A DNA stretch of 63,644 nt from Campylobacterales bacterium (lineage in GTDB: Bacteria > Campylobacterota > Campylobacteria > Campylobacterales > QNZT01): contig JADGDK010000002.1 of NCBI GenBank assembly GCA_016744895.1, forward strand, positions 1 through 63,644, written 5' to 3'. Below the pieces are notes generated by a model, which saw only the letters and a list, made by a program, of their open reading frames with translations, was not told the origin of the DNA and ran no database searches. The stretch's first letter is position 1. Each line of letters begins with the position of its first letter. Below, piece after piece: positions 1 through 8,555 of this stretch. Made by a program: the position numbers and the translations under genes.

Positions 1-1152
1 GTATGGATACTTCAGTCCACCAGTTTTTGTAGCCATGGCAATTGTAATTGCTGTAGCACTAGTACCATCTTTTTTGACTGCATACATTTCACTATCTGTT
101 GGACCATAGATAACCATATCATTTGTAAAGGCACGAATTCTATCTGTTTTGCCATTTGAAGAGATATATTTGTGGTCTCCTGTTGTGATATTATATCGTG
201 AAATATTGTGACTTGCATCTATAAAATAGATACTATCTCCACTAAAATAATAACTACTTGCTGCGGCACGAATTGCTTTAGTTGCTACTGTACCATCCAT
301 AGGTGTTGCAATGCCAACTACAAGTTCATTAAGAGTACCAGTTGCTTTGTCTAATTTATAAAAATGTCCATCAACATCAAAAGCACTTTGTGTCGTACCT
401 CCAATATCACCAATAAACTTATATTTTGAAGTAACCTCTTTGATATTTGTACATGTTAAATCAAGTGTACATTTTTGAATTTGCTTTGTGCTATTACCTG
501 ATGCATTTGAGTCATAAACGATATAACCATCTGTTGCTGCCCCAAAAGAAGCATAAGAGAGTGCAAGTAATTTTTTATTCTCAAATGCCAATGCTGTATC
601 AGTTGCTGACATGTCTGGTGTTATAAGGATAGAATCTCCAGCTGCATTTTTAGCACTCATATACTGCTTTGATCCTAAATAGTCAATTTTTGTGTAACTT
701 GGACTACTTATATTTGTATCTGTACTATGGGCAATAGCTACAGGGGTAGTTGTGCCTTTTACCATAGATATTTGATATGGATTGTTTCCGGAGACATAGC
801 CTAGTGTATTTACATGAAGATTTTTATAGCTATTTGTACTTGCGTTATATTCCAAACTTGTAGAAAGAACTGGATAGCTTACATTTGTTGTATCATCATT
901 TGATAATACTAAAGTATCTGGACTATTTGGATCAACAACCCTAGCATTTTTTAATGATCCTAATGCAGAATGTTTTGTGTTTCCATAAAATAGATAACTT
1001 TGCGTTCCTTCTGTTTGAGGTATTAGCTTGATAACTTTTTCATTATCACCACTATTTATGTTTCCGTCACTACTTACATCATCATTGCCACAGCCTACAA
1101 ATAACAGTGCTGTAAAAACAGCAACCGATAATCTTAATTTACTCTTTATCAT
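1..1152 (-). CDS. secreted lipoprotein of unknown function (C-terminus outside window)
   Basis: Minus-strand frame opening at the ATG at 1150-1152 and still open at base 1, so at least 384 codons are visible. AAGGAG lies 5 nt before the start. Residues 1-21 are a lipoprotein signal with lipobox L-F-V-G-C (Cys21), so the mature protein is probably anchored to a membrane facing the periplasm or surface. The rest is rich in Ser/Thr/Asn/Asp and Tyr, with repeated short segments such as YLFYGN, IYFID and MYAVKK. These resemble strands of a beta-propeller-like repeat protein, but I recognise no family. It is the third gene after a TonB-dependent receptor and a response regulator on the same strand, 69 bp after the regulator, so it may belong to a metal-responsive unit. 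Function unknown. Confidence 0.8.
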   Translation of the reverse strand, partial: MIKSKLRLSVAVFTALLFVGCGNDDVSSDGNINSGDNEKVIKLIPQTEGTQSYLFYGNTKHSALGSLKNARVVDPNSPDTLVLSNDDTTNVSYPVLSTSLEYNASTNSYKNLHVNTLGYVSGNNPYQISMVKGTTTPVAIAHSTDTNISSPSYTKIDYLGSKQYMSAKNAAGDSILITPDMSATDTALAFENKKLLALSYASFGAATDGYIVYDSNASGNSTKQIQKCTLDLTCTNIKEVTSKYKFIGDIGGTTQSAFDVDGHFYKLDKATGTLNELVVGIATPMDGTVATKAIRAAASSYYFSGDSIYFIDASHNISRYNITTGDHKYISSNGKTDRIRAFTNDMVIYGPTDSEMYAVKKDGTSATAITIAMATKTGGLKYPY

Positions 1153-1221
1153 ACTCGCTCCTTTGTTTTGAGTATCACAATATAACCAAGGTCTGTTAAT
1201 TTAGTATATAATAAGTTTTTC

Positions 1222-1890
1222 TTATGTAATTAGTTTGTAGCCAATACCTTTGTGATTGATTATTTTTCCTTTCCCAATACGTTGCCTCAATTGTGCTATA
1301 TAGGCTCTTATTGCATTTTCACTTGGAACTTGTGAAGGACTCCAAAGTCTGTTTGTAATTGTTTCTAATGTAATGATTTGGTTCTTGTATTCTAAAAAGA
1401 GTTCCAGTAAAAATATAGATTTAAGTTGGAGTTTTGCATCTGTGCCATGATGATAAACTTTTCGCTGTGAAAAGCAGTAATAACAATAGTCATTAAAGTA
1501 TACTTTTTCTTTAAAATGTCCCACTCTTTTAAGAAGTGTTTTGATCCTACATGCTAATTCATCCAAATCACAAGGCTTTTTTACATAGTCATCACAACCA
1601 CAAATAAATGCATTTTTTAAAGTTTTTATATCTTTATAGGAGGTCAGAAAAATAGCAGGTATATTGTCACCACTTTGGCGTAAACTTTTTAAAAGCTCCA
1701 TGCCATTTATATGAGGTACATTGATGTCAAGAAGATAGAGATCATATCTATTTTTATAATGTTTTTTAAGTGCCTCTTCTCCATCGTTTACAATGTCAAT
1801 ATGATAGTCATGCGTACTTAGAAAATCTTCTAAAGTATTTGCAAAAAGTACATCATCTTCTAAAAGTAGGATTTTTCTTTGATTTATCAT
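1222..1890 (-). CDS. OmpR/PhoB-family response regulator
   Basis: Receiver domain (about residues 1-120) followed by a winged-helix DNA-binding domain (about 130-222). Numbered from the Met at 1890, the acidic pocket is E11/D12, the phospho-acceptor is D55 in LLDINVP, and the switch residues are the Thr in FLTS and the Lys in VKKP. The C-terminal half ends RAYIAQLRQRIG...GIGYKL, typical of the OmpR wing. An in-frame ATG at 1917 would add nine residues, but that ATG lies inside a perfect inverted repeat and neither start has a clear ribosome-binding site; the 1890 start fits the usual family N-terminus better. It follows the TonB-dependent receptor gene by 44 bp and no histidine kinase is adjacent. 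It may control the receptor, which is an inference. Confidence 0.85.
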   Translation of the reverse strand: MINQRKILLLEDDVLFANTLEDFLSTHDYHIDIVNDGEEALKKHYKNRYDLYLLDINVPHINGMELLKSLRQSGDNIPAIFLTSYKDIKTLKNAFICGCDDYVKKPCDLDELACRIKTLLKRVGHFKEKVYFNDYCYYCFSQRKVYHHGTDAKLQLKSIFLLELFLEYKNQIITLETITNRLWSPSQVPSENAIRAYIAQLRQRIGKGKIINHKGIGYKLIT

Positions 1891-1898
1891 TTGAGTAT

Positions 1899-1926
1899 AT
1901 CCATAGCATTTAGTCATGCTATGGAT
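1899..1926. repeat. perfect inverted repeat between receptor and regulator genes
   Basis: Arms 1899-1908 and 1917-1926 (ATCCATAGCA / TGCTATGGAT) are perfect 10-bp complements around an 8-nt loop. It lies between the receptor stop and the regulator start. No T-run follows on the transcribed minus strand, so it is more likely an mRNA processing or attenuation hairpin, or an operator, than a simple terminator. Confidence 0.6.
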
Positions 1927-1934
1927 TTATTTGT

Positions 1935-4019
1935 CTAGAATTTATAAGAAGCGTTTAGATAAAAATATCGTCCAGGCTCATTAAGTAACATAACATCATC
2001 AACAGCAGTTCCAGCCGCAGTACCTGTTGTAATAAGTGTTAAATCTCTATAAGTATTTGTTGTTGCATAGGCCTCATCCAAAATGTTATCCACACCAAAT
2101 GTAAGCCCGATACCATTTGAAAACTCTTTGTTTACTTTTAGATTTAAAACTGTATATCCATCAAGTGCTTGTTCACCATTGTCTGCATCATAATCATCCC
2201 AATCCGCTACTGCAACCATATCTAGTTTTGCACTAAGAGAGTGATCATAATCATATCCTATACCAATATTTGCTTTTAGAGGATTGATCTCCGCTAAATC
2301 TGTGTCAGTTTGTCTCGCTATTGGATCATCCTTTTCACCTTTTTTATAAGCAATACCATAATCCATATAGAGGCTGTCAGTAGCTAAGTATGCACCACTT
2401 ACTTCTGCACCATAAATTGTTGCATCGATGTTTTCAAAAACATTTACAGCTGGTGATTTTGAACCATTAAAGTAGATGTAGTCTTTTAACATACTATAAA
2501 AGATTTTTGTTTTGATACTAAAACTATCATATACTTTTTCAAAACCTAGGTCTATTTCATAATTTGTAGTTTGATCAAGCGTAGGAGTACCCACTAATGT
2601 TGTAGCACTAGATGAACCTGATGACATAAAATATAATTCTCTAGGATCTGGAACCCTTGAAGATTTACCAATTCCTGCAAAATATCTTAAGCTATCACTA
2701 GCATTGATTGTTGCAAAAACATTTGCATTTACAGAACTATAATCATTATTTTGAGCAGATCCACCATTCTCTACTTCAGTATCATCAAATCTAGCTCCAA
2801 AGTCTAAATCAACACTATTGATTTTTGAACTTGTTTTAAGAAAAATTGCTTTGTTTACACTTTCAGCATCATGAAGACTTCTTTTGATTTGACCTTGAGA
2901 GTCTCCACCTGGAAATCTCATATAGTCTCCACCAACAGATTTGTAGTACTGACCATCCCAGTTTCTAGTGCTTGTATCTAAACCAACTGTTACATAAGTG
3001 TTTGAGATGTCAAAACTATTTTTAAGTTTGTATCCTTTCATCTCTGTTGTTAAATGGTTTGTGATATCCCCAAAAGGTTGACCATTTGCAGGATTTGTAG
3101 CGACTGCTTTTTTTCTATATATGATGCTCATTGGGTGATCAACTTGTGAATTATAAGCTTGGAAATTAAGTGCTTTAGAGTATGTACCGATATTTCTGAT
3201 TTCATACTCTACATTAATGATATCTGAATCATCCCATACTGCATCCATTTTTGAAGAGGGATAAAGTACATTATCACTTCTGCTTCCTGTATAGCTTACT
3301 TTGATATCTTGATCATCTGAGATATGTCCAAAGATTTTTGCCATGAAAGTTGTCTTCTCAAATGCATCCATATCTTCATATTTTGGTTGAAATTGTATCC
3401 CTTTACTTGTTGTTCCTGTTGTAGCGTTTATAAGTTGCTGGGCAAAATTATCTCCATTGCCATCTTCATATTGTTCACCTTTCTCTTTTGCTATTGTAAA
3501 AAGTGCTTTAATATCTTCATTTCCACCATGCAGTGTAAGTGAACCTTTTTGATATCCAAAACTACCAGCATTGAGATTGATCTCTCCACCAAAATCACTT
3601 TGAGGCTCTTTTGTAGTAATATTTACAAGTCCACTGAGGGTTCCAAAGTGTTCTACATCAAATGGTCCCTCTTTGATTTCAACATTTTCAACGATATGCG
3701 TTGCAACGTGTGAAGTTGGTGGATCCATTCTATTTACACATGCTCCACATACTTTTGTACCATCAATAATAATATTGATATTATCTCTTTTTTGACCTCT
3801 TAAGATGATGTCATTTGCAATTCCACTTCTTCTAACTAATGATGCGCTTGGTACATTTTTTACAAGAGCTTCTGCAAGATCAGCAGACTTTAATTCTTCT
3901 GAACCTACATTTTTTACTGTTACTGTATTGATCTGTTCTTCAACAACTACTTTATCTAAGTCTGCACTCTGCACTAAAGTTGCAACACTTAGTGATAAAA
4001 ATATCATTCTTTTTCTCAT
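1935..4019 (-). CDS. TonB-dependent outer-membrane receptor, copper-receptor (OprC/NosA) type
   Basis: 694 residues. N-terminal signal peptide (about 1-19), plug domain (about 25-140) and a 22-strand-type barrel ending in an aromatic residue (FYLNASYKF). The plug contains CGAC-VNRM-DPP with Cys94 and Met98 in the CxxxM arrangement; CxxxM just before DPPT is the signature I know from OprC/NosA copper receptors, where it binds Cu(I). An extra Cys at 91 adds a CxxC. Alternative substrates (siderophores, other metals) are possible but the signature argues for copper. AGGAGG lies upstream of the ATG. First gene of a probable receptor-regulator-lipoprotein unit, divergent from mqnP. No exbB, exbD or tonB in the window. 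Confidence 0.85.
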   Translation of the reverse strand: MRKRMIFLSLSVATLVQSADLDKVVVEEQINTVTVKNVGSEELKSADLAEALVKNVPSASLVRRSGIANDIILRGQKRDNINIIIDGTKVCGACVNRMDPPTSHVATHIVENVEIKEGPFDVEHFGTLSGLVNITTKEPQSDFGGEINLNAGSFGYQKGSLTLHGGNEDIKALFTIAKEKGEQYEDGNGDNFAQQLINATTGTTSKGIQFQPKYEDMDAFEKTTFMAKIFGHISDDQDIKVSYTGSRSDNVLYPSSKMDAVWDDSDIINVEYEIRNIGTYSKALNFQAYNSQVDHPMSIIYRKKAVATNPANGQPFGDITNHLTTEMKGYKLKNSFDISNTYVTVGLDTSTRNWDGQYYKSVGGDYMRFPGGDSQGQIKRSLHDAESVNKAIFLKTSSKINSVDLDFGARFDDTEVENGGSAQNNDYSSVNANVFATINASDSLRYFAGIGKSSRVPDPRELYFMSSGSSSATTLVGTPTLDQTTNYEIDLGFEKVYDSFSIKTKIFYSMLKDYIYFNGSKSPAVNVFENIDATIYGAEVSGAYLATDSLYMDYGIAYKKGEKDDPIARQTDTDLAEINPLKANIGIGYDYDHSLSAKLDMVAVADWDDYDADNGEQALDGYTVLNLKVNKEFSNGIGLTFGVDNILDEAYATTNTYRDLTLITTGTAAGTAVDDVMLLNEPGRYFYLNASYKF

Positions 4020-4064
4020 CCTGTTTAATCCTCCTAAAGATTTGGTGTATTTTAATATTCACGT

Positions 4065-4088
4065 GTTAATTATTTGTTAAATTTTAAC
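4065..4088. promoter_or_regulatory. GTTAA direct repeat and palindrome in divergent promoter region
   Basis: In the spacer between the receptor (minus) and mqnP (plus), GTTAAT at 4065 and GTTAAA at 4076 form a direct repeat with an 11-bp period. The second copy is also part of the palindrome GTTAAATTTTAAC (4076-4088). Helical-turn-spaced direct repeats are typical of OmpR/PhoB-family binding sites. On the minus strand a TAAAAT -10-like box lies about 10 bp beyond the repeat, placing the repeat over the -35 region of the receptor gene. Confidence 0.4.
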
Positions 4089-4134
4089 CCCCTTTTTTGT
4101 AAGATGTAAAATTAATTTTAAAAGAGGAAATAAA

Positions 4135-4992
4135 GTGCAAAAAATATTAAAGATTCTACATAACTTAAATGAATTAGTTATGTTTAAGCATTCTATCTTT
4201 TCACTACCATTTATTTTTATAGCTATGATCGTTTCTGCTAATGGATGGTTTGGATGGAAACTCTTTGTACTTGGTATTTTAGCAGCTGTGAGTGCAAGAA
4301 ATTTTGCTATGGGATACAATCGATATGCTGATATTGATATTGACAAAGATAACCCAAGAACAGCAAATAGACCAAGTGTTGATGGTCGTTTAAATAAAAA
4401 TACGATACTTGCATTTACAATTATAAACGCTTTGATTTTTATCGTAGTAGCTTATTTTATCAATGATCTTGCCTTTTGGCTCTCTTTTCCTATATTAGTC
4501 ATTTTAGGAGGCTATTCACTTTTTAAAAGATTTTCCTCTTTTGCACATCTTATCCTTGGAGTCTCTTTAGGGCTAGCACCAATAGCAGGTGTGGTTGCAG
4601 TTGAAGGACAAATTACTCTTTGGTCCCTATTTTTAGCTATTGGTGTTATGTTTTGGGTGGCTGGGTTTGATCTTTTGTATTCACTTCAAGACATAGAGTA
4701 TGATAAAGAGGTGGAGCTTCACTCTATCCCTTCTATTTATGGTTCAAAATGTACGCTGTTTCTTTCAAAAATCTTTCATGGACTTACAATTTTATTTTGG
4801 CTCTTTTTTGCATATACGTCACATAGTGGTTTTTGGATTTATTTAGCAATTATCGCTTCTGCAATTATTTTATTTTATGAACATGTGATTGTAAACAGAG
4901 ATTTTACGAAAATAGATAAAGTTTTTTTTACTCTTAATGGTTATCTAGGTATAATGTTTTTAATTTTCGTAATCATTGATAAGGTTATCTGA
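4135..4992 (+). CDS. mqnP: UbiA-family prenyltransferase, menaquinone (futalosine) pathway
   Basis: 285-residue integral membrane protein with eight or nine hydrophobic segments. The first Asp-rich motif is N-R-Y-A-D-I-D-I-D (about residues 62-70) and the second is LQDIEYDKE (about 187-195); both bind Mg-diphosphate in UbiA enzymes. In Campylobacterota, which make menaquinone through futalosine, this UbiA homologue (MqnP) is the expected prenylating enzyme. Starts at GTG with AGAGGAAAT just upstream. Followed 2 bp later by a conserved protein of unknown function, so it probably leads an operon to the DNA glycosylase. Confidence 0.85.
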   Translation: MQKILKILHNLNELVMFKHSIFSLPFIFIAMIVSANGWFGWKLFVLGILAAVSARNFAMGYNRYADIDIDKDNPRTANRPSVDGRLNKNTILAFTIINALIFIVVAYFINDLAFWLSFPILVILGGYSLFKRFSSFAHLILGVSLGLAPIAGVVAVEGQITLWSLFLAIGVMFWVAGFDLLYSLQDIEYDKEVELHSIPSIYGSKCTLFLSKIFHGLTILFWLFFAYTSHSGFWIYLAIIASAIILFYEHVIVNRDFTKIDKVFFTLNGYLGIMFLIFVIIDKVI

Positions 4993-4994
4993 AC

Positions 4995-5516
4995 ATGGAT
5001 ATTAGATTCGTTGCAACTTCTTTAGATATACATTTACAACTTCTCGACGGATCGTCTGATGAGTTATTTCGAAAAGAGTATCGTGTATTATCTGATTTTG
5101 AAGAAGATGCTGTGGGTCAGTGGCTCAAACTTGCAAAAGCACGAGGAGAAACATCAGATAGTGATGATGTGCTTTTAAAACTTATAGTTGAACTGCATAA
5201 AAAAGTTGATGTATTAACTGCTCTTATTAAAAAAGAAGAACGGCAACTTTTACAACTTGAAATTGATAGTAAAATTTGTGAAATTGGATTTGATCACATT
5301 AAATTAGAAGAGGGTATATTTCAAAAAGATAGAGAGTATTATTGTCGTATTGATATGCCTGTTTTTCCAAAGAGAGAGATGCCTATATTTATCAAAGGGC
5401 TTGATAACAATATTGCGCAAATTGTTTTGATGCATGAGGCAGATCAAAAAGATTGGAATGCTTATGTCACAGCACGTGAGCGTATCATGATACGAGAGAT
5501 GAGAACCCAGACATGA
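4995..5516 (+). CDS. conserved hypothetical protein, possibly PilZ-like
   Basis: 173 residues, no signal peptide or membrane segment. An N-terminal acidic and helical region (about 1-85) precedes a beta-rich C-terminal half that starts near DSKICEIGFDHIKLEE and ends in a long helix rich in Arg. The segment I-x-E-I-G-F resembles the second motif of PilZ-type domains (D/NxSxxG), but the Arg motif expected for c-di-GMP binding is not obvious, so a PilZ assignment is weak. It sits 2 bp after mqnP and overlaps the next gene by 4 bp (ATGA), so translation is probably coupled. Confidence 0.7.
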   Translation: MDIRFVATSLDIHLQLLDGSSDELFRKEYRVLSDFEEDAVGQWLKLAKARGETSDSDDVLLKLIVELHKKVDVLTALIKKEERQLLQLEIDSKICEIGFDHIKLEEGIFQKDREYYCRIDMPVFPKREMPIFIKGLDNNIAQIVLMHEADQKDWNAYVTARERIMIREMRTQT

Positions 5517-6028
5517 TTATAGAGATGATTGCTTTTATCGCTTTTGCTATTGTTTTAATATTGCTTATCATCTATTTTTATTATAGAGATAAGGGGATTG
5601 TTAAACAGTTAGAATTGTATGAGATGGCTATTGATGATCTTAATGTAAGGCTACATAAAGTAGAAGATAGAGACGATATAAGTAACAAGACAGATCATAT
5701 TCCAAACTTTACTAATGAACTAGACAAAATTGAAGAAAATTTAACGGGAAAACTTGACGAGTTAAGTGACCCTCTTTTGAAAACCATAAGAGCGATCAAA
5801 GATATGGAAGCTGAGATCAAAAGAATTGATGATAGTGTCAATGAACGTATCAATAAACTAGAATCAAATACCAAACTCTCTTCGATGTCAAATAGCGCAA
5901 AATTAATCAATGAAAAAGCAATAGTAGATCTTTATAAGGCAGGGTATAGTGCTGAAGAAATTGCTAAAAGAGAGAGAACTCCTATTGGTGAAGTAGAATT
6001 GATTTTAAGGATTGCAAATCTTAGATAG
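5513..6028 (+). CDS. membrane-anchored coiled-coil protein with C-terminal HTH-like segment
   Basis: 171 residues: one N-terminal membrane helix (about residues 4-24), a charged coiled coil (about 30-125, heptad-like with many Glu/Lys/Ile) and a C-terminal segment YKAGYSAEEIAKRERTPIGE that looks like a helix-turn-helix of the kind that ends DUF2802-like proteins. It overlaps its upstream neighbour by 4 bp and the downstream glycosylase start by 17 bp. I do not recognise a function; the architecture suggests an envelope-tethered regulator or scaffold. Confidence 0.7.
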   Translation: MIIEMIAFIAFAIVLILLIIYFYYRDKGIVKQLELYEMAIDDLNVRLHKVEDRDDISNKTDHIPNFTNELDKIEENLTGKLDELSDPLLKTIRAIKDMEAEIKRIDDSVNERINKLESNTKLSSMSNSAKLINEKAIVDLYKAGYSAEEIAKRERTPIGEVELILRIANLR

Positions 6029-6725
6029 CGTACACCCCTCTTGGCGAGAGATTTTACAAAATGCTTTGAATGCATTAGATGCAGATTATTTAGAGTTCTT
6101 ACAAAATGATACAACCTATTTTCCAGATAAAGAAAACTTCCTTAATACCTTTAAAACACTCTCCTTAGATGATACAAAATATATTCTCTTTGGACAGGAT
6201 CCTTATCCACGATATGAGAGTGCTATTGGATATGCTTTTATCGATGGAAAAGTAGAATCTCTTTTTAGTGAAAATGGTCTCTCTAAAGAAGTAAATCGAG
6301 CAACAAGTCTTAGAAATTTCATGAAAATGGCTTTTGTCTGTGAAAATGAACTCAAAGATGATTTTTCAAAAGAAGCAGTTGCAACCATTGACAAAACGCC
6401 TTATATTAAAAGTATCTATCAATTAAAAGATAACTTTGAAAAAAATGGTGTCCTTCTTTTAAACATGGCTTTGGTCTTTACTGCCAAAGAGGACTCGAAA
6501 AAACATGTTAAAGCTTGGAATGTTTTTATCAAAGCACTCTTAAAAGGTTTGAAATCAAAAGATATAGACTTGATTCTATTTGGAAAGATGGCTGAGGTTT
6601 TAGAGAAAGTAGAAGAGGCACAAAGTTTTACAAAACATACAATGCCTCATCCTTATAATATTAGTTTTATTACCGATCAAAATGCGCATAGACTTTTCAA
6701 GCCTATGCACTTATTGGCTTTTTAA
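6012..6725 (+). CDS. divergent family-1 uracil-DNA glycosylase (Ung-like)
   Basis: 237 residues. The order of motifs follows Ung: SWREIL near the N-terminus, the water-activating motif FGQDPY (Asp63), the uracil-binding Asn in VLLLN (Asn151) and the catalytic His in MPHPYN (His213). Differences are clear: the His after GQDPY is replaced by Pro, and the Leu intercalation loop HPSPLS is HPYNIS. It should excise uracil, or another damaged base, from DNA. TTG start inside the previous gene, required to keep the SWREIL segment. The 3' end overlaps the convergent chemoreceptor gene by 23 bp. Confidence 0.75.
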   Translation: MQILDSVHPSWREILQNALNALDADYLEFLQNDTTYFPDKENFLNTFKTLSLDDTKYILFGQDPYPRYESAIGYAFIDGKVESLFSENGLSKEVNRATSLRNFMKMAFVCENELKDDFSKEAVATIDKTPYIKSIYQLKDNFEKNGVLLLNMALVFTAKEDSKKHVKAWNVFIKALLKGLKSKDIDLILFGKMAEVLEKVEEAQSFTKHTMPHPYNISFITDQNAHRLFKPMHLLAF

Positions 6726-8004
6726 GTTTTTCGTCAACCATTGCATCTAAAAGTTTAAAAAGCATTGCACTAGATTCTTCCATTTTTGTAAAATTTTCGA
6801 TTAAAAGATTTAGTCTATTACTGTTTATACCATTATCTATTACATCTTGGATATTTTTATTGGCATAAAAATGTACTTTTTGATGTGGTATATCTATATC
6901 TTTAAATTGTTTTAGATCATCAAGTGCATCTTTACCCTCATTTGCATACCATTGACCTAATCTACAGCTAGTATGATCTCCAGATATTAGTTTAGGTTGG
7001 GTATTTAGCGTTTCTCTATAGGCATTTGACTTAAAAGAGATATGATCAGCCTTGATTAATGATACAAAGTTTGAAAGTTCTAGCGCATAAGAGAAGTGTG
7101 CTGTTTGTTGCGCCATGCTATTGAGCTCTTCCAAAGCGTTTTGAAACTCTGATACGGTATCTCCAGATTCAACGGTTATTGTATTGATCTCTTCGGAGTT
7201 TGTTTGGATTTGATTTGTCTCTTGTTGGAGTGTTTGTATTGTGATTGAGATCTCGGAGGTTGCTTTTTGGGTGCGTTCTGCTAGTTTTCTTACTTCATCA
7301 GCAACAACTGCAAATCCTCGACCATGCTCGCCTGCTCTGGCGGCTTCAATTGCTGCATTTAGCGCAAGGAGATTGGTTTGGTCTGCAATATCTTTGATAA
7401 GATTTACAACTGATGTGATTTCATTTGCTCTTTCATTCAGTGAGTTGATGGCATGAGTGACATTGGTTATTAGGTCAGCTAAATTATTAATTTTTTCAGA
7501 TAATTTCTCTGTTTTTTCTAGACTAGCATTTGATTTTTGGGCAGTAATGTTTGCGATACTACTAATCTCTTTCATATGTTCTGTTGTATCATGAACACTG
7601 TTTCTCATTGTAGAAATTCCATACTGTATACCACCACCAATATCTGCAAATTTTACTCTTAACTCTCCTTTAATTTTGCCATCAGCTGCTTCGGTTATTG
7701 CATGTACACCTTTTGCTATATGTGCGCAATTAGTTTTAAATTCACCTTTAAGTCCTGCACATTGAAGATTTCGATGAGTGTTTCCTTCTGAAGCTTGTTC
7801 TATTGAAGTGGCAGATTCTCTCATGAGTGCTTCTACTTGGTCTAGCATATTGTTGATATTCCAAGCAGACTTTGCCAAAGGGTCTTTTGGGTCAACTCCT
7901 GTGATCCTAGACTCTAGTTTTCCTTGTGATGCATCATAAGTTATTTTTTCTATTTTTAAAGCTAAAGTTGATTTAGTTTTGGATTTTTGCAATAAACTCA
8001 TCAT
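6703..8004 (-). CDS. cytoplasmic methyl-accepting chemotaxis protein with CZB zinc domain (CetA-like partner)
   Basis: 433 residues with no membrane helix. Residues about 130-300 are the MCP signalling hairpin, with the conserved tip around [20 protein letters not shown] and [12 protein letters not shown]. The C-terminus is a chemoreceptor zinc-binding (CZB) domain with the expected His321, Cys347 in CRLGQWY, and His374/His378 in HQKVH. The upstream gene encodes a PAS protein, overlapping by some 30 bp, so the pair looks like the split Aer-type energy-taxis receptor CetB/CetA, although CetA itself is membrane bound. Start at ATGATG with AAGGGG upstream. CZB domains sense zinc or oxidants such as HOCl in related receptors. 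Confidence 0.88.
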   Translation of the reverse strand: MMSLLQKSKTKSTLALKIEKITYDASQGKLESRITGVDPKDPLAKSAWNINNMLDQVEALMRESATSIEQASEGNTHRNLQCAGLKGEFKTNCAHIAKGVHAITEAADGKIKGELRVKFADIGGGIQYGISTMRNSVHDTTEHMKEISSIANITAQKSNASLEKTEKLSEKINNLADLITNVTHAINSLNERANEITSVVNLIKDIADQTNLLALNAAIEAARAGEHGRGFAVVADEVRKLAERTQKATSEISITIQTLQQETNQIQTNSEEINTITVESGDTVSEFQNALEELNSMAQQTAHFSYALELSNFVSLIKADHISFKSNAYRETLNTQPKLISGDHTSCRLGQWYANEGKDALDDLKQFKDIDIPHQKVHFYANKNIQDVIDNGINSNRLNLLIENFTKMEESSAMLFKLLDAMVDEKLKKPISA

Positions 8005-8482
8005 AAGAAACCCCTTCTTCTTTTAATACATTTGTTAAATAGTCCATAGAAACATTGATACCGTTATTTTTCTCTAATCTTAACATCTCAGCATATAGTG
8101 GTTTGATAGTCTCTATTGCTTTTGGATTTGGTTTTCTTCTGACAGAATAGTAACCGATGATTTTGCCGTTGTCGTCATACGAAGCTGTCACATTGGCAAA
8201 TACCCAGTAAAAACCACAATCAGCTGATAGGTTTTTTACATAAGCAAATATTTCTTCTTTGTTTTGGACTCTGTCCCAAAGAAGTTTAAAGATAGCTTTT
8301 GGCATGTTTGGATGTCTGACAATCTTATGAGATTTTCCTAAAAGCTCCTCTTCTGTCATCATAGCCATATCCATAAATATCTCATTACAATAGGTAATTT
8401 TTCCAGATGTATCAGTTTTTGAGATGATAAAATCTTCTTCTTTCATAACTCTTTCATGATTGTTTGGCTTCGGCGCACTCAC
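7973..8482 (-). CDS. PAS-domain redox/energy-taxis sensor (CetB/Aer-PAS-like)
   Basis: About 169 residues consisting almost entirely of one PAS domain: [17 protein letters not shown] near the start, then KIVRHPNMP and [12 protein letters not shown], which match the FAD-binding PAS of Aer. The chosen start is the GTG at 8482, which has AAGGAG six bases upstream; the longer TTG start at 8524 would cover the moaA -10 box and has no ribosome-binding site. It lacks a signalling domain of its own and is followed immediately by a chemoreceptor gene, as in Campylobacter CetB-CetA. It probably senses the redox state through FAD and passes it to that receptor. Confidence 0.85.
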   Translation of the reverse strand: MSAPKPNNHERVMKEEDFIISKTDTSGKITYCNEIFMDMAMMTEEELLGKSHKIVRHPNMPKAIFKLLWDRVQNKEEIFAYVKNLSADCGFYWVFANVTASYDDNGKIIGYYSVRRKPNPKAIETIKPLYAEMLRLEKNNGINVSMDYLTNVLKEEGVSYDEFIAKIQN

Positions 8483-8509
8483 ATTAATCTCCTTAGTTAA
8501 ATACTTTGC

Positions 8510-8515
8510 TATAAT
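8510..8515 (+). promoter_or_regulatory. extended -10 box for moaA
   Basis: TATAAT preceded by TG-C (TGCTATAAT) in the spacer between the divergent PAS gene and moaA, about 40 bp before the moaA ATG. A good -35 is not evident, as usual in Campylobacterota. Confidence 0.6.
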
Positions 8516-8555
8516 ATCGGACAAAAATTATTCTTTTTTAGGGATGGGAAAATAT

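Noticed and set aside
4077..4346. 89-codon minus-strand frame opposite mqnP
   Set aside because: Antisense to the conserved N-terminus of a UbiA enzyme and without family features.
6703..8524. PAS and MCP frames as one gene split by a frameshift
   Set aside because: Each has its own start with a ribosome-binding site (AAGGAG-GTG and AAGGGG-ATG), and two-gene PAS/MCP receptors (CetB/CetA) are established in this phylum.
8460..8555. Longer N-terminus for moaA
   Set aside because: It would cover the divergent promoter and the PAS gene start; MoaA proteins begin near the ATG at 8556.
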